Part shown: positions 50,272 to 58,896 of the stretch, one piece after another | Layout: each line of letters begins with the position of its first letter | Position numbering within the stretch: position 1 is the first letter of the stretch | NCBI GenBank assembly: GCA_019116245.1 | Contig: DXCC01000004.1 | Span: 1-64,000 of the forward strand | Origin: Candidatus Tidjanibacter faecipullorum | GTDB lineage: Bacteria; Bacteroidota; Bacteroidia; Bacteroidales; Rikenellaceae | Length of the DNA: 64,000 bases | Reading direction: 5' to 3' | The notes under the pieces: model-generated | What the model saw: only the letters and a program-made list of their open reading frames with translations | What the model was told of the DNA's origin: nothing | Database searches by the model: none | Program-made: the position numbers and the translations under genes

Positions 50272-50486
50272 AGTTATGGTTAGTTTGATAGATGTGCTTC
50301 ATTCGGCAGTCGGCCCGCAAGGCCCCGAAGCCCACGGCCCGGGATCGGCGCAAGCCAACGCAAGGTTGAATTTACGGATTTTTCATGAAATCATTCCACC
50401 TTTTACCGGAAAAGCAGCCAGCCAGCCAGCCGGCCACGCCATCCATCCGTTCCGTCCAGCAGGCGCCACGACTGCCGGACAATGCA

Positions 50487-50520
50487 CGGGGCGGCGGAAT
50501 CGCATGATTCCGCCGCCCCG
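50487..50520 (-). terminator. Hairpin downstream of S8 copy 5
   Basis: CGGGGCGGCGGAAT-CGCATG-ATTCCGCCGCCCCG. Confidence 0.7.
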
Positions 50521-50542
50521 AAAGCATTGCTCCGCAGGATGC

Positions 50543-53131
50543 CTACCGTTTCATGAACGAGCGGTGGTACTCCTGACCGTTGTCGAGCTGCAGGGTCATC
50601 GTGTAGGCTCCCGGCGCCAACGCGGTGAGGTCGTACACCAAGCGATCCTTCTGCTCGCCGGTCCCCCGGTCGAACACGACATTGGCGACTTCCAGCACCA
50701 GGCGGGCCGCACCGTCATAGATGCGCATCCGGGCACTGTTGCCATTGGCTCCGGCCACGCCGACCGTCACCGTCGTCTCGACCGGATTCGGATAGAGCGT
50801 CAGTCCGGCACCCAACGTAGTCGTATCCTCCTGATCCCCATCACCGCCTTCATCGGGTCCGGGAGGCGTTACCGGGGTCTCCTTGACATTGACACGCATG
50901 TTGCGCGAGAACGCGGCACCGGCCAGGTCTGTCGCCGTGATGGAGACAATCACACTGCCCTCCATCCGCGCACTGACTACCAGAATATTCTCCTCAACCG
51001 TCACCTCGGCAATCGACGGATCCTCACTCTCGGCCGAGAAGGTCAACTTGTCATTGGGCAGGTCGGGATCGGTAAAATACTCCGACAGGTCGAGGCGACC
51101 CTCGAAACTGCCGTTCTCGGGCAGCGTCATCGGCTCCAGCGGCTTGGCCAGCTGCGGCGAACGGTTGGCATGCTCAATGGTCGTTCCCTCGCAGTTCACC
51201 GCCTGGGACACGTTGCCGAAACGATCCACAGCCACCACTTCGAACCGATAGGTCGTTTCATGAGCCAGTCCGTTGATCTCCGCCTCCAGCGATTCGCCCA
51301 CCGAGAAATAGTTGGGGACAATCACCTCGCGCACTTCGCCGCTGCCGTCGGCCGGAGCATAGGAGACACGGAACGAAGCCACCGGCAGCTGACGGGGCGT
51401 CGCATCGGCCGGAACGTCCGCAATGGACAGGAAGAGCGTCTGCTCAACCCCCTCCTGCGTGCTGGCGGATACGCTGCCGGGCTGACCCGGAGCGGCCTTC
51501 GGATCGGTCAGATTCATCATGTCGGTCCGGACAAGGCCGTTACCCAGTCCTTCCGTCACGAAAGCGCTGGTCTGGTAGCCATCCACCGTTATATAGCTGC
51601 GCAACAGCATGTCTTTCAGATCGGCCTCCGTAAAGCCCGGGCCGCCGTAGTTGGCAACGATCAGCGCCGCTACGCCCGACACGTGCGGACAAGCCATCGA
51701 CGTACCGTTCTTCCAGCAGTAGGAATTGGGAACGAACGTATCGCCGTCCCAGCCAGTGCTCAGCACCTTGCCCTGCGTGCCGAAATCGACATCCTGCGCA
51801 CCGGAACCGCCCGGAGCGAAGAGGTCCGCACCCGGACCGATATTGGAATAGAGGGCGCGACGGTAGTTGGCCATCATGGCCGTAACGGCAATGACGCACT
51901 CCTCATTGGAAGGAATACCGATCGCGGTCGAATACTCGTTACCCGTGGCAAAAACCAGAATACCGCCCTTCATGGGGCCCGTCTGATTGCCGTCGGCATC
52001 CGTACCGGCATTGTCAATGAAATACTGGAAGGCATCCAGCAGACTCTGCGGAGCCGACGTGATGGTCGGTGCGGAATACTCCCAGCTGTTCTGGCTGATC
52101 ACCGCCCCGTTGTCGGCCGCATAGACATAGGCATTCGGAGCCACGGTATTGTCGCCGCCGCCGTCCGACGAGTAGAGCGGGCAGGTCATCAGCCGCACGC
52201 CGTCACCCTTGCCCGAGCCACCGGCCACACCGCAGACGCCGATGCCGTTGTTGTTCACCGCGGCCACCGTACCGGCCACGTGCGTACCGTGCGAACCCGG
52301 CGTGATGTCCCCTGTACGGTTATAGAAATCGTAGCCGTACACATCGTCGATATAGCCGTTGCCGTCGTCGTCGATGCCATTGCCGGGAATCTCACCCATA
52401 TTGACCCACATGTTGTCAGCCAGATCCTCATGGGTAGCCTCAACACCCATATCCATGATGGCTACGATCACGGACGGATCGCCCGCCTTCATCTCCGGAT
52501 CGTTCCAGACGGAGAACAGTCCCACATCGGCGCCGGGCAGCGAGTTGGGCAGCGTACCGTCGTTGTCGTAGTGCCACTGATACTTCAGCTGCGGATCGTT
52601 GAAGGGCATCTCGCGCTGGTTACCCGCCCACTCGCCGCCGGTCGTCTCCTCCGAGGCGGCCTTCATCTGCGAGGGCAACAGGTAACGGGGCTCGTCCACC
52701 AGCTGTACGGTATAGATCGGTTCCACGTTGCTGATCTCGGGCAGGGAAGCAAAATCCGAGGCCGCACGCGATACGGGCACCGAATCGTCGAACTTCACGT
52801 CATACCACAGGTGCAGGCCGTAACGGCGATGCCGGGCCTCGAAACGGGGATCCGACGGGAATACGCGCCGTACCTCCGAAGCGCCCAGTTCGGCTGCCAG
52901 CCGATCGAGTTCGGGGTCACCCGAGCCGAGCTCTCCGCGCGTAAAGACGCCCACCCGAAGCGGCGTGGCCTCCTCGGTCATCTTGATACGCACCCATCCG
53001 GCGAGCACATCGCTGTCGGAATACTGGTCCGTATTTCCTCCCTGCGACGGTATCCCCTGCTCCGCATCCTCCCGCACGCAGGAAGCAAACAGGCCGGCCG
53101 CCGCCAATAACAATACAAAATAACGTTTCAT
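50543..53131 (-). CDS. S8 serine protease lipoprotein with T9SS-like C-terminal domain (array copy 5)
   Basis: MKRYFVLLLAAAGLFASC; DMGVEATHEDL, HGTHVAGT, FATGN, GTSMACPHVSG; LYPNPVETTVTVGVAGA...YDGAARLVLE...FMKR. Confidence 0.93.
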   Translation of the reverse strand: MKRYFVLLLAAAGLFASCVREDAEQGIPSQGGNTDQYSDSDVLAGWVRIKMTEEATPLRVGVFTRGELGSGDPELDRLAAELGASEVRRVFPSDPRFEARHRRYGLHLWYDVKFDDSVPVSRAASDFASLPEISNVEPIYTVQLVDEPRYLLPSQMKAASEETTGGEWAGNQREMPFNDPQLKYQWHYDNDGTLPNSLPGADVGLFSVWNDPEMKAGDPSVIVAIMDMGVEATHEDLADNMWVNMGEIPGNGIDDDGNGYIDDVYGYDFYNRTGDITPGSHGTHVAGTVAAVNNNGIGVCGVAGGSGKGDGVRLMTCPLYSSDGGGDNTVAPNAYVYAADNGAVISQNSWEYSAPTITSAPQSLLDAFQYFIDNAGTDADGNQTGPMKGGILVFATGNEYSTAIGIPSNEECVIAVTAMMANYRRALYSNIGPGADLFAPGGSGAQDVDFGTQGKVLSTGWDGDTFVPNSYCWKNGTSMACPHVSGVAALIVANYGGPGFTEADLKDMLLRSYITVDGYQTSAFVTEGLGNGLVRTDMMNLTDPKAAPGQPGSVSASTQEGVEQTLFLSIADVPADATPRQLPVASFRVSYAPADGSGEVREVIVPNYFSVGESLEAEINGLAHETTYRFEVVAVDRFGNVSQAVNCEGTTIEHANRSPQLAKPLEPMTLPENGSFEGRLDLSEYFTDPDLPNDKLTFSAESEDPSIAEVTVEENILVVSARMEGSVIVSITATDLAGAAFSRNMRVNVKETPVTPPGPDEGGDGDQEDTTTLGAGLTLYPNPVETTVTVGVAGANGNSARMRIYDGAARLVLEVANVVFDRGTGEQKDRLVYDLTALAPGAYTMTLQLDNGQEYHRSFMKR

Positions 53132-53306
53132 CAAAGTTTGTGTTTTTACGATCTGTGCAACCTGCATCCCGCGGCAATCGCCACTCCGACGCAGGCATCC
53201 GATGCGAAAATAACGAAAATATCCGAACCGACACCGCAGCGGCCGCCGGAAAACGGCCCGTTGCCGTACCGGTTCGGGTTCTTGTGTGCGCTCTCGGCGC
53301 CGATTG

Positions 53307-55865
53307 CTACAGTTTGATCATGGACGACGTGTAGCTGTGATCACCCAGCGTCACCCGTACCGTATAGGTACCCGGAGCCAACCGGCTCACCTCGGGAACC
53401 GTTACGCGGCTGTTGCCGTCCAGCTGCTTGGACACTTCCATCACCTGACGGGCGGCAGCATCGTACCACGTGATGACAATGCGCTGGTTGACGCTCAGAA
53501 TCCGATCATTCAGCGCCAGCGTCATCTGATCGCCAACGGGATTGGGATAGAGGTTGAGTCCCGGACGCAACTCCACATCATCCGGATCTTCGGCAGGCGG
53601 CGTTTCGGGTTCCGGTGCCTTGATCGTAAAGAAGATGGGGGCCTCGATTGCAGCACCGCGCTTGTCGGTTGCCACGACCGTCACCGTACAGGTACCTGCC
53701 TTGAGCGGCGTCACCTGCAGCGTCAGACCGTTCAGCAGTTCGACAGCCACCACCGACTCGTCGCTCACGCGGAACGAATAGGTGATCGCGTCGCCGTATT
53801 CCGTATCAGGCTCCTTGAAGTAGGTGTTCAGAATAAACTTCTTGACATTCTTGGCCAGATCAGCCACATCGTCCACCTCGATCGTTACGTCGCTGAATTC
53901 ACGCAACAGTTGGGGAGCATGGTTTTCATAGATGTCCGTAGCCGACTGGAACTCCACATACTCGGTCTCGTTGCCGTAGCGGTCCACGGCATTGATCCGG
54001 AACTTGTACTCGGCTTCACTCTTGCCCTGGAAGACGTACACGAAACGCTCGCCGGCATCGAAGTTGTTCGTCAGGATCATCTTCTGCGTTTCACCGGCCA
54101 CGCCGTTCACCACCTCGGCATACTCCAGATTGTATTTTGCCACCGGCATGCCGTTGCCGTCGATCGGCACGGGGAAGGAAATGGTCACCGAAGCGGCCGT
54201 TGCCTCGGCCTTCAGATCGGTAATGGCCGACGGGCCTTCGGTCGGGAAGTCCAGATCCATCAGGGCCACATCCACCAGACCGTTGCCGATCTTGCCCGAA
54301 TATTTCGGAGCCATGTAGTCGCCGATCGGACGGACGCTGCCCTCCAGACGGCGACGCAGATCGGCAGCCGTGAAGCCCATGGCCTTATACTTGGAGAGGA
54401 TCAGCGCAGCCACACCCGACACATGGGGGCAGGCCATCGAGGTGCCCGACATGTAGCCGTACCGGCCATTGGGCAGCGTACTGTAAATGAAGAGAGCCGA
54501 ATTGGATTCCGTCTGCGAATTGGCTCCGCCCGGTGCCAGCAGGTCGATGCTCTCACCATACTCGGAGTAGTCGGCCACCTCATAGAAAGGCGTCATGGAG
54601 GCCACGGCCACCGTACGGGCATCCCGTGCCGGATAGTAGACCATATCCGAACCGGTATTGCCGGCGGCGCAGACCACCAGACCGCCCTTCATCGGGCCGT
54701 CCTGCACGCCGTTCTCGTCAGTACCGGCATTATCGACAAAATACTGAATGGCATCCGAGGTATCCTTACCCAGACCGGTCTGGTTGATGGTCCAGCTGCA
54801 GTTGACGATCACGGCGCCCATATCGGCCGCATAGGCGAAGGCCTCGAGCATCGGGATGTCGTCCGAGCCGCGCTCGTCGAAGAACTGGAGGGTCATCAGC
54901 CGCACGCCGTCCCCCGTATTGGAACCGCCCGCCACGCCGCAACAGCCGACGCCGTTGCCGTTCACGGCCGCAATGGTACCGGCCACGTGGGTACCGTGGT
55001 TGCCGGGCGAGATGTTGCCGGTAGGCCGTTTCTCGGGATCACCGGACCAGTTGACCATGAAGTTGGCACCGTGGATGTCATCCACCACGCCGTTGCCGTC
55101 ATCGTCGATGCCGTTGCCGGGAATCTCGTTCGGATTGACCCACATGTTGGCTGCCAGGTCGGGGTGGTCGTACTGTACACCGTGGTCCATCACGGCCACG
55201 ATCACCTTCGGATCGCCGTAGGTTCCGGCCACCTTCCAACCCTCGAACAGGTTGATGTCCGCACCGGCAATCGAACCGGGAATCGAACCGTCGTTATGAT
55301 AGTGCCACTGTTTGGCCAGATCGGGATCGTCGAAGGGCATCTCGTCGGCCGTCGCGCTCTGGCGGGCCGTCGTCAGAGCCGGTTCATAGACGCTCTCGGC
55401 CGGCATAATGGCATAACTCTCCATGTGCACCCGGCGAATGGGCTGTGCGACCTGCACGTTCTCCAGTTCGCCGAAGGAGCGCTCGGCGCGGGTCACCGGC
55501 ACGCTGTCGTCGATCTTCAGATCGTACCACAGATGGAGGCCGTATTTCCGACGGCGCTCGGCAAACTTGCCGCCATCGAGGAACACCCTCCGGATCTGGG
55601 TCACACCCAGCTCCTGGGCAATCTCGTCCAGACGCGGGTCACCCGACTCAACGGCCCCGCGCGTAAATGCGCCTACCCGCAGCGCTTCGGCTTCCGGTTT
55701 GAGCTTGATACGGACCCAGCCGCTCACCACATCATCGTCCTGCCAGGACGACTGTCCGGCATCGGGTACTCCGGCCAGGGGTTGCCCGATCTCTTCCTTC
55801 ACACAGGAGGCCAGCGCTACCGTCAATCCGGCAAACAGAGCCGCCCGAAAAAGTCTCTTTCTCAT
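53307..55865 (-). CDS. S8 serine protease lipoprotein with T9SS-like C-terminal domain (array copy 6)
   Basis: ALFAGLTVALASC; DHGVQYDHPDL, HGTHVAGT, CAAGN, GTSMACPHVSG; LYPNPVGDQMTLAL...YDAAARQVME...MIKL. Confidence 0.93.
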   Translation of the reverse strand: MRKRLFRAALFAGLTVALASCVKEEIGQPLAGVPDAGQSSWQDDDVVSGWVRIKLKPEAEALRVGAFTRGAVESGDPRLDEIAQELGVTQIRRVFLDGGKFAERRRKYGLHLWYDLKIDDSVPVTRAERSFGELENVQVAQPIRRVHMESYAIMPAESVYEPALTTARQSATADEMPFDDPDLAKQWHYHNDGSIPGSIAGADINLFEGWKVAGTYGDPKVIVAVMDHGVQYDHPDLAANMWVNPNEIPGNGIDDDGNGVVDDIHGANFMVNWSGDPEKRPTGNISPGNHGTHVAGTIAAVNGNGVGCCGVAGGSNTGDGVRLMTLQFFDERGSDDIPMLEAFAYAADMGAVIVNCSWTINQTGLGKDTSDAIQYFVDNAGTDENGVQDGPMKGGLVVCAAGNTGSDMVYYPARDARTVAVASMTPFYEVADYSEYGESIDLLAPGGANSQTESNSALFIYSTLPNGRYGYMSGTSMACPHVSGVAALILSKYKAMGFTAADLRRRLEGSVRPIGDYMAPKYSGKIGNGLVDVALMDLDFPTEGPSAITDLKAEATAASVTISFPVPIDGNGMPVAKYNLEYAEVVNGVAGETQKMILTNNFDAGERFVYVFQGKSEAEYKFRINAVDRYGNETEYVEFQSATDIYENHAPQLLREFSDVTIEVDDVADLAKNVKKFILNTYFKEPDTEYGDAITYSFRVSDESVVAVELLNGLTLQVTPLKAGTCTVTVVATDKRGAAIEAPIFFTIKAPEPETPPAEDPDDVELRPGLNLYPNPVGDQMTLALNDRILSVNQRIVITWYDAAARQVMEVSKQLDGNSRVTVPEVSRLAPGTYTVRVTLGDHSYTSSMIKL

Positions 55866-55946
55866 CAAGGTATCGTAATTAGTGTTTTTGTTGTTGGCAT
55901 TCCATCGGCCGCACCTTGTAATAATACGGTCACAAATTGCATCTTA

Positions 55947-55954
55947 CAAATATA
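55947..55954 (-). promoter_or_regulatory. -7 element TATATTTG upstream of S8 copy 6
   Basis: Plus strand CAAATATA. Confidence 0.45.
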
Positions 55955-56017
55955 TTATTTTTTTCGTTCATTCATCTTCTTTCGCCCGATTTCATACTGG
56001 GCCGCCGATTTTTACGT

Positions 56018-56025
56018 TACCTTTG
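56018..56025 (+). promoter_or_regulatory. -7 element TACCTTTG upstream of the S4-domain gene
   Basis: Matches TAnnTTTG. Confidence 0.4.
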
Positions 56026-56073
56026 CCGGGGTCGGTCCATCCGGACCGCACCATACCGCATATCGACAAAAAC

Positions 56074-56487
56074 ATGGCAGAGGAGATCCGAATCGACAAA
56101 TGGCTTTGGGCCGTACGCATCTTCAAGTCGCGCAGCGATGCCGCCGAGGCATGCCGCATGAACCGCGTACTGGTGAACGGGAGTTACTGCAAACCCTCGC
56201 GCGAGTTGCGCGAAGGCGACACCGTGGCCGTACGCAAACTGCCCGTCACCTACACCTTCCGCGTGAAGGGACTGGTCTCCAACCGGCAGCCGGCCAAGAA
56301 CGTGCCGCTCTACATGGAGAACCTGACGCCGCAGAGCGAACTGGACAAGCTCAACCCGCCGCGCGAGACGATCTTCATCTCCCGCGACCGCGGCACGGGC
56401 CGCCCCACCAAGAAAGAGCGCCGCGAAATCGACGCCCTGATGGACGACCTCTACCTCGACGAGAGCCTGCTGTCCGACGACGAGTAG
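56074..56487 (+). CDS. S4-domain RNA-binding protein (Hsp15-like)
   Basis: EEIRIDKWLWAVRIFKSRSDAAEACRMNRVLVNGSYCKPSRELREGDTVAV. Confidence 0.9.
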   Translation: MAEEIRIDKWLWAVRIFKSRSDAAEACRMNRVLVNGSYCKPSRELREGDTVAVRKLPVTYTFRVKGLVSNRQPAKNVPLYMENLTPQSELDKLNPPRETIFISRDRGTGRPTKKERREIDALMDDLYLDESLLSDDE

Positions 56488-56514
56488 CACCGTCCTGCGC
56501 CCGCTCACGACAAG

Positions 56515-56557
56515 AAAGGGAGCGACGCCGTCCGCCAAGACGCTGTCGCTCCCTTTT
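56515..56557. terminator. Hairpin between the S4-domain gene and the phage module
   Basis: AAAGGGAGCGAC...GTCGCTCCCTTT. Confidence 0.7.
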
Positions 56558-56576
56558 CATGCATTGCCCGACCGCC

Positions 56577-57041
56577 CTACAGCACCACGCTTCCGGCAAT
56601 GGAGGTGCGGCAATGCACATCCTCTGCCGGATCGTATTCGGGATAGACCGCCGGATCGGCCGCCATCTGCCGCCGGGCGGCATCGAGCAGCGTGGCGGCA
56701 TCGCGCCGCACCCGGCGACTCCACGCCACCACCGCCGCATCGGAGGCCGCCTCGAAGGTCTCGCCCCCATAGCGCACCACACCGGCCGCCCCCACCCGCT
56801 GCATGAGCGACGGCAGCACGGCCGCTTTCACGAAGAGGGCCAGCGCCGGTTTCAGCCACTCGTCGGCCAGTTCGGCGTAACGCCCCTCCAGCACCGCTCC
56901 GTACATGGCCCGTCCGAGCGCCGGTGCCAGATGGCGGAGCTGGGCGCTGCGCACGTCCTGTTCGGAGAGCACGCCCTCGGGCAGTTCCGCATCGCCGAAA
57001 GCCGTCTGCACGACTTCGGCCACAGTCATCATCGTTTTCAT
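56577..57041 (-). CDS. Phage protein, DUF6712-like
   Basis: SAQLRHLAPALGRAMYGAVLEGRYAELADEWLKPALALFVKAAVLPSLMQRVGAAGVV; adjacent to the portal gene. Confidence 0.55.
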   Translation of the reverse strand: MKTMMTVAEVVQTAFGDAELPEGVLSEQDVRSAQLRHLAPALGRAMYGAVLEGRYAELADEWLKPALALFVKAAVLPSLMQRVGAAGVVRYGGETFEAASDAAVVAWSRRVRRDAATLLDAARRQMAADPAVYPEYDPAEDVHCRTSIAGSVVL

Positions 57042-57113
57042 GGATTCACAGTCTTAAAAAGGGACCGGCCGACGCATCGTGTTGCTGCCGGCCGGTCCCG
57101 GTTTTGCGCCGCG

Positions 57114-58343
57114 TCAGTCGATGTTGCGCATGGCGTATTTGGTGATCTGGGCCACAAACAGCTGCTGCCGTTCGTCCTGGGGATCGAAGTCGAGCCCGTC
57201 GGCCCGGCGCGCCTCCCACACCTTCATGTAGAGCGGCTTGCTGCGGGTCGGAGGCCGGTTCACCACCGCGAGCGACGAACAATTCTCACCGAGCACCCGC
57301 TCCATGAGGCTGCGCAGGGGTTCGAGCAACTCGGCCTGCTCGGCCAGAATCACCGTATTGAGGGCGATCTCGTACTCGTGCAGGATGCGCTCGGCATTGA
57401 AACCCGAGGCGTAGTCGAGCCCGCTGAGCGAACGGAACCACGAGTGGGCCACCACAATGTCGGCCGTAGCCTGCTCGTGGAGATCCCGCCAGTCGCCGTC
57501 GTTGGCCGACGTGATCGGGATGTAGCGCGAGCTGTCGCCCTCCTCGCAGTCCTTGATCATGAACATCACCTGCCCGGGACGTCCGGCAAACTTCCGTTCG
57601 GCGCGGCGGGCCAGCTCCTCGGCCTGCTGTTCGTTGTCCACTCCGCCGTCAAGCAGCATGACACCCGACATCTGGAACGAATTCTCCAGCCGGCTGATGT
57701 TCCATCGGTCGGTCTTGTAGGTGATCGCCGAGACGTTCAGCCCCGCCACATAGGCCGGCACACCGTAGTGGCTGAAGGCAGGCTCGTAATCCTTGTAGTG
57801 GATCACGGCGTGGAGCAGTCCGTCGGCGCCGCGCTCGGTGAGGGGCCACAGCGGCAGCGAACGGAAGCCCGACCGCGGCGCGCGGCTCCAGTCGCCGTGC
57901 AGCAGCACGTGGCGGTCGTCCCGCGCCAGGCGGCAGCGCGAGGCATCCTGATGGAACAGCGACAGGAAGGTTCCCGCCTCGTCGGTCACGATTTCGACGA
58001 ACGCATTGCCGAAGAGCATCTTGTCGAACGCCAGTTTGCGGAACACCTGCCGCAGGGTCTCGCCGTCGCGGTTGGCATGGGCCACGAAGGCCGCCAGCCG
58101 CGGCAACCCCTCGCCCATCGAAAAGCCCTTGCCGGCGATGTAGTCGGCCTTGTCGTTCACGATGCGCCGGTGGGTCACGCTCCGGCGGAACATCTCGGCC
58201 AGTGCCAGCGGGAAGAGGTTGTCGTCGCCCCACCGCCAGCAGCCCGCCGTTCCGCCCGTGCGCGGAGCCGCCCGAAAGGGATCCCGGCTCTCGCCGCGGG
58301 GCGTAAAGAGTTTGGGCACATAGTGCGTCTTGTCCTTCTGCAT
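57114..58343 (-). CDS. Phage portal protein
   Basis: VTHRRIVNDKADYIAGKGFSM...LAFDKMLFGNAFVEIV...GLDYASGFNAERILHEYEIALNTVILAEQAELLEPLRSLMERVLG. Confidence 0.8.
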   Translation of the reverse strand: MQKDKTHYVPKLFTPRGESRDPFRAAPRTGGTAGCWRWGDDNLFPLALAEMFRRSVTHRRIVNDKADYIAGKGFSMGEGLPRLAAFVAHANRDGETLRQVFRKLAFDKMLFGNAFVEIVTDEAGTFLSLFHQDASRCRLARDDRHVLLHGDWSRAPRSGFRSLPLWPLTERGADGLLHAVIHYKDYEPAFSHYGVPAYVAGLNVSAITYKTDRWNISRLENSFQMSGVMLLDGGVDNEQQAEELARRAERKFAGRPGQVMFMIKDCEEGDSSRYIPITSANDGDWRDLHEQATADIVVAHSWFRSLSGLDYASGFNAERILHEYEIALNTVILAEQAELLEPLRSLMERVLGENCSSLAVVNRPPTRSKPLYMKVWEARRADGLDFDPQDERQQLFVAQITKYAMRNID

Positions 58344-58361
58344 ACTTCACATTTTTTCGGA

Positions 58362-58892
58362 TTACAACAAATCATCGACCCGGCCCGTGAAGGGGCGCGA
58401 ACAGGCCACATCGTTGGCCCGCAGCGTCACCCGCACGACGGGATCCTCGGCCTGCCGGGTGGAGCTGTCGGCTTCGGCCGCCACCAGCCGCAGCGGCCGC
58501 CCGGCGCCGAAATCGGCCGACCAACCGGCCAGCACGGTTTCGCCCGAGGCGAGACGCAGCAGGGCCACGATGCCGCCCCGCCCGTCCAGTTCGCGCAGCC
58601 GTTCGACCACGGCAGCCGCCCGGCCGCCGGCCACGGGCAGCGTCCACGAGAGTTCGTGCCGGATATACCACAGCGAGAAGGCCCCCTGCATGCGCTGCAC
58701 ATAACCGGCACCGTCCTCTGCGACGGCACACGGCTCGAAGCGACACCCCTCGCGCAGGGTAATCGTCGTCCAGCTCGCAGCGTCCCCCGCAACGGCCGTC
58801 ACCGCGTCGGCCGCCGCCAGCCAGACCGCCTCCACGCCCCCCGCCGAAGCGCACAGCTCCTCCGGCGGGATGGTTCCTACCGTTCCGTCCAT
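58362..58892 (-). CDS. Phage protein of unknown function between capsid and portal genes
   Basis: Frame-consistent 176 aa ORF packed between phage genes. Confidence 0.65.
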   Translation of the reverse strand: MDGTVGTIPPEELCASAGGVEAVWLAAADAVTAVAGDAASWTTITLREGCRFEPCAVAEDGAGYVQRMQGAFSLWYIRHELSWTLPVAGGRAAAVVERLRELDGRGGIVALLRLASGETVLAGWSADFGAGRPLRLVAAEADSSTRQAEDPVVRVTLRANDVACSRPFTGRVDDLL

Positions 58893-58896
58893 CCGG

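Noticed and set aside
47660-53110. 1816-aa plus-strand ORF antisense to S8 copies 4 and 5
   Set aside because: Same antisense shadow effect; both genes happen to be in the same frame modulo 3.
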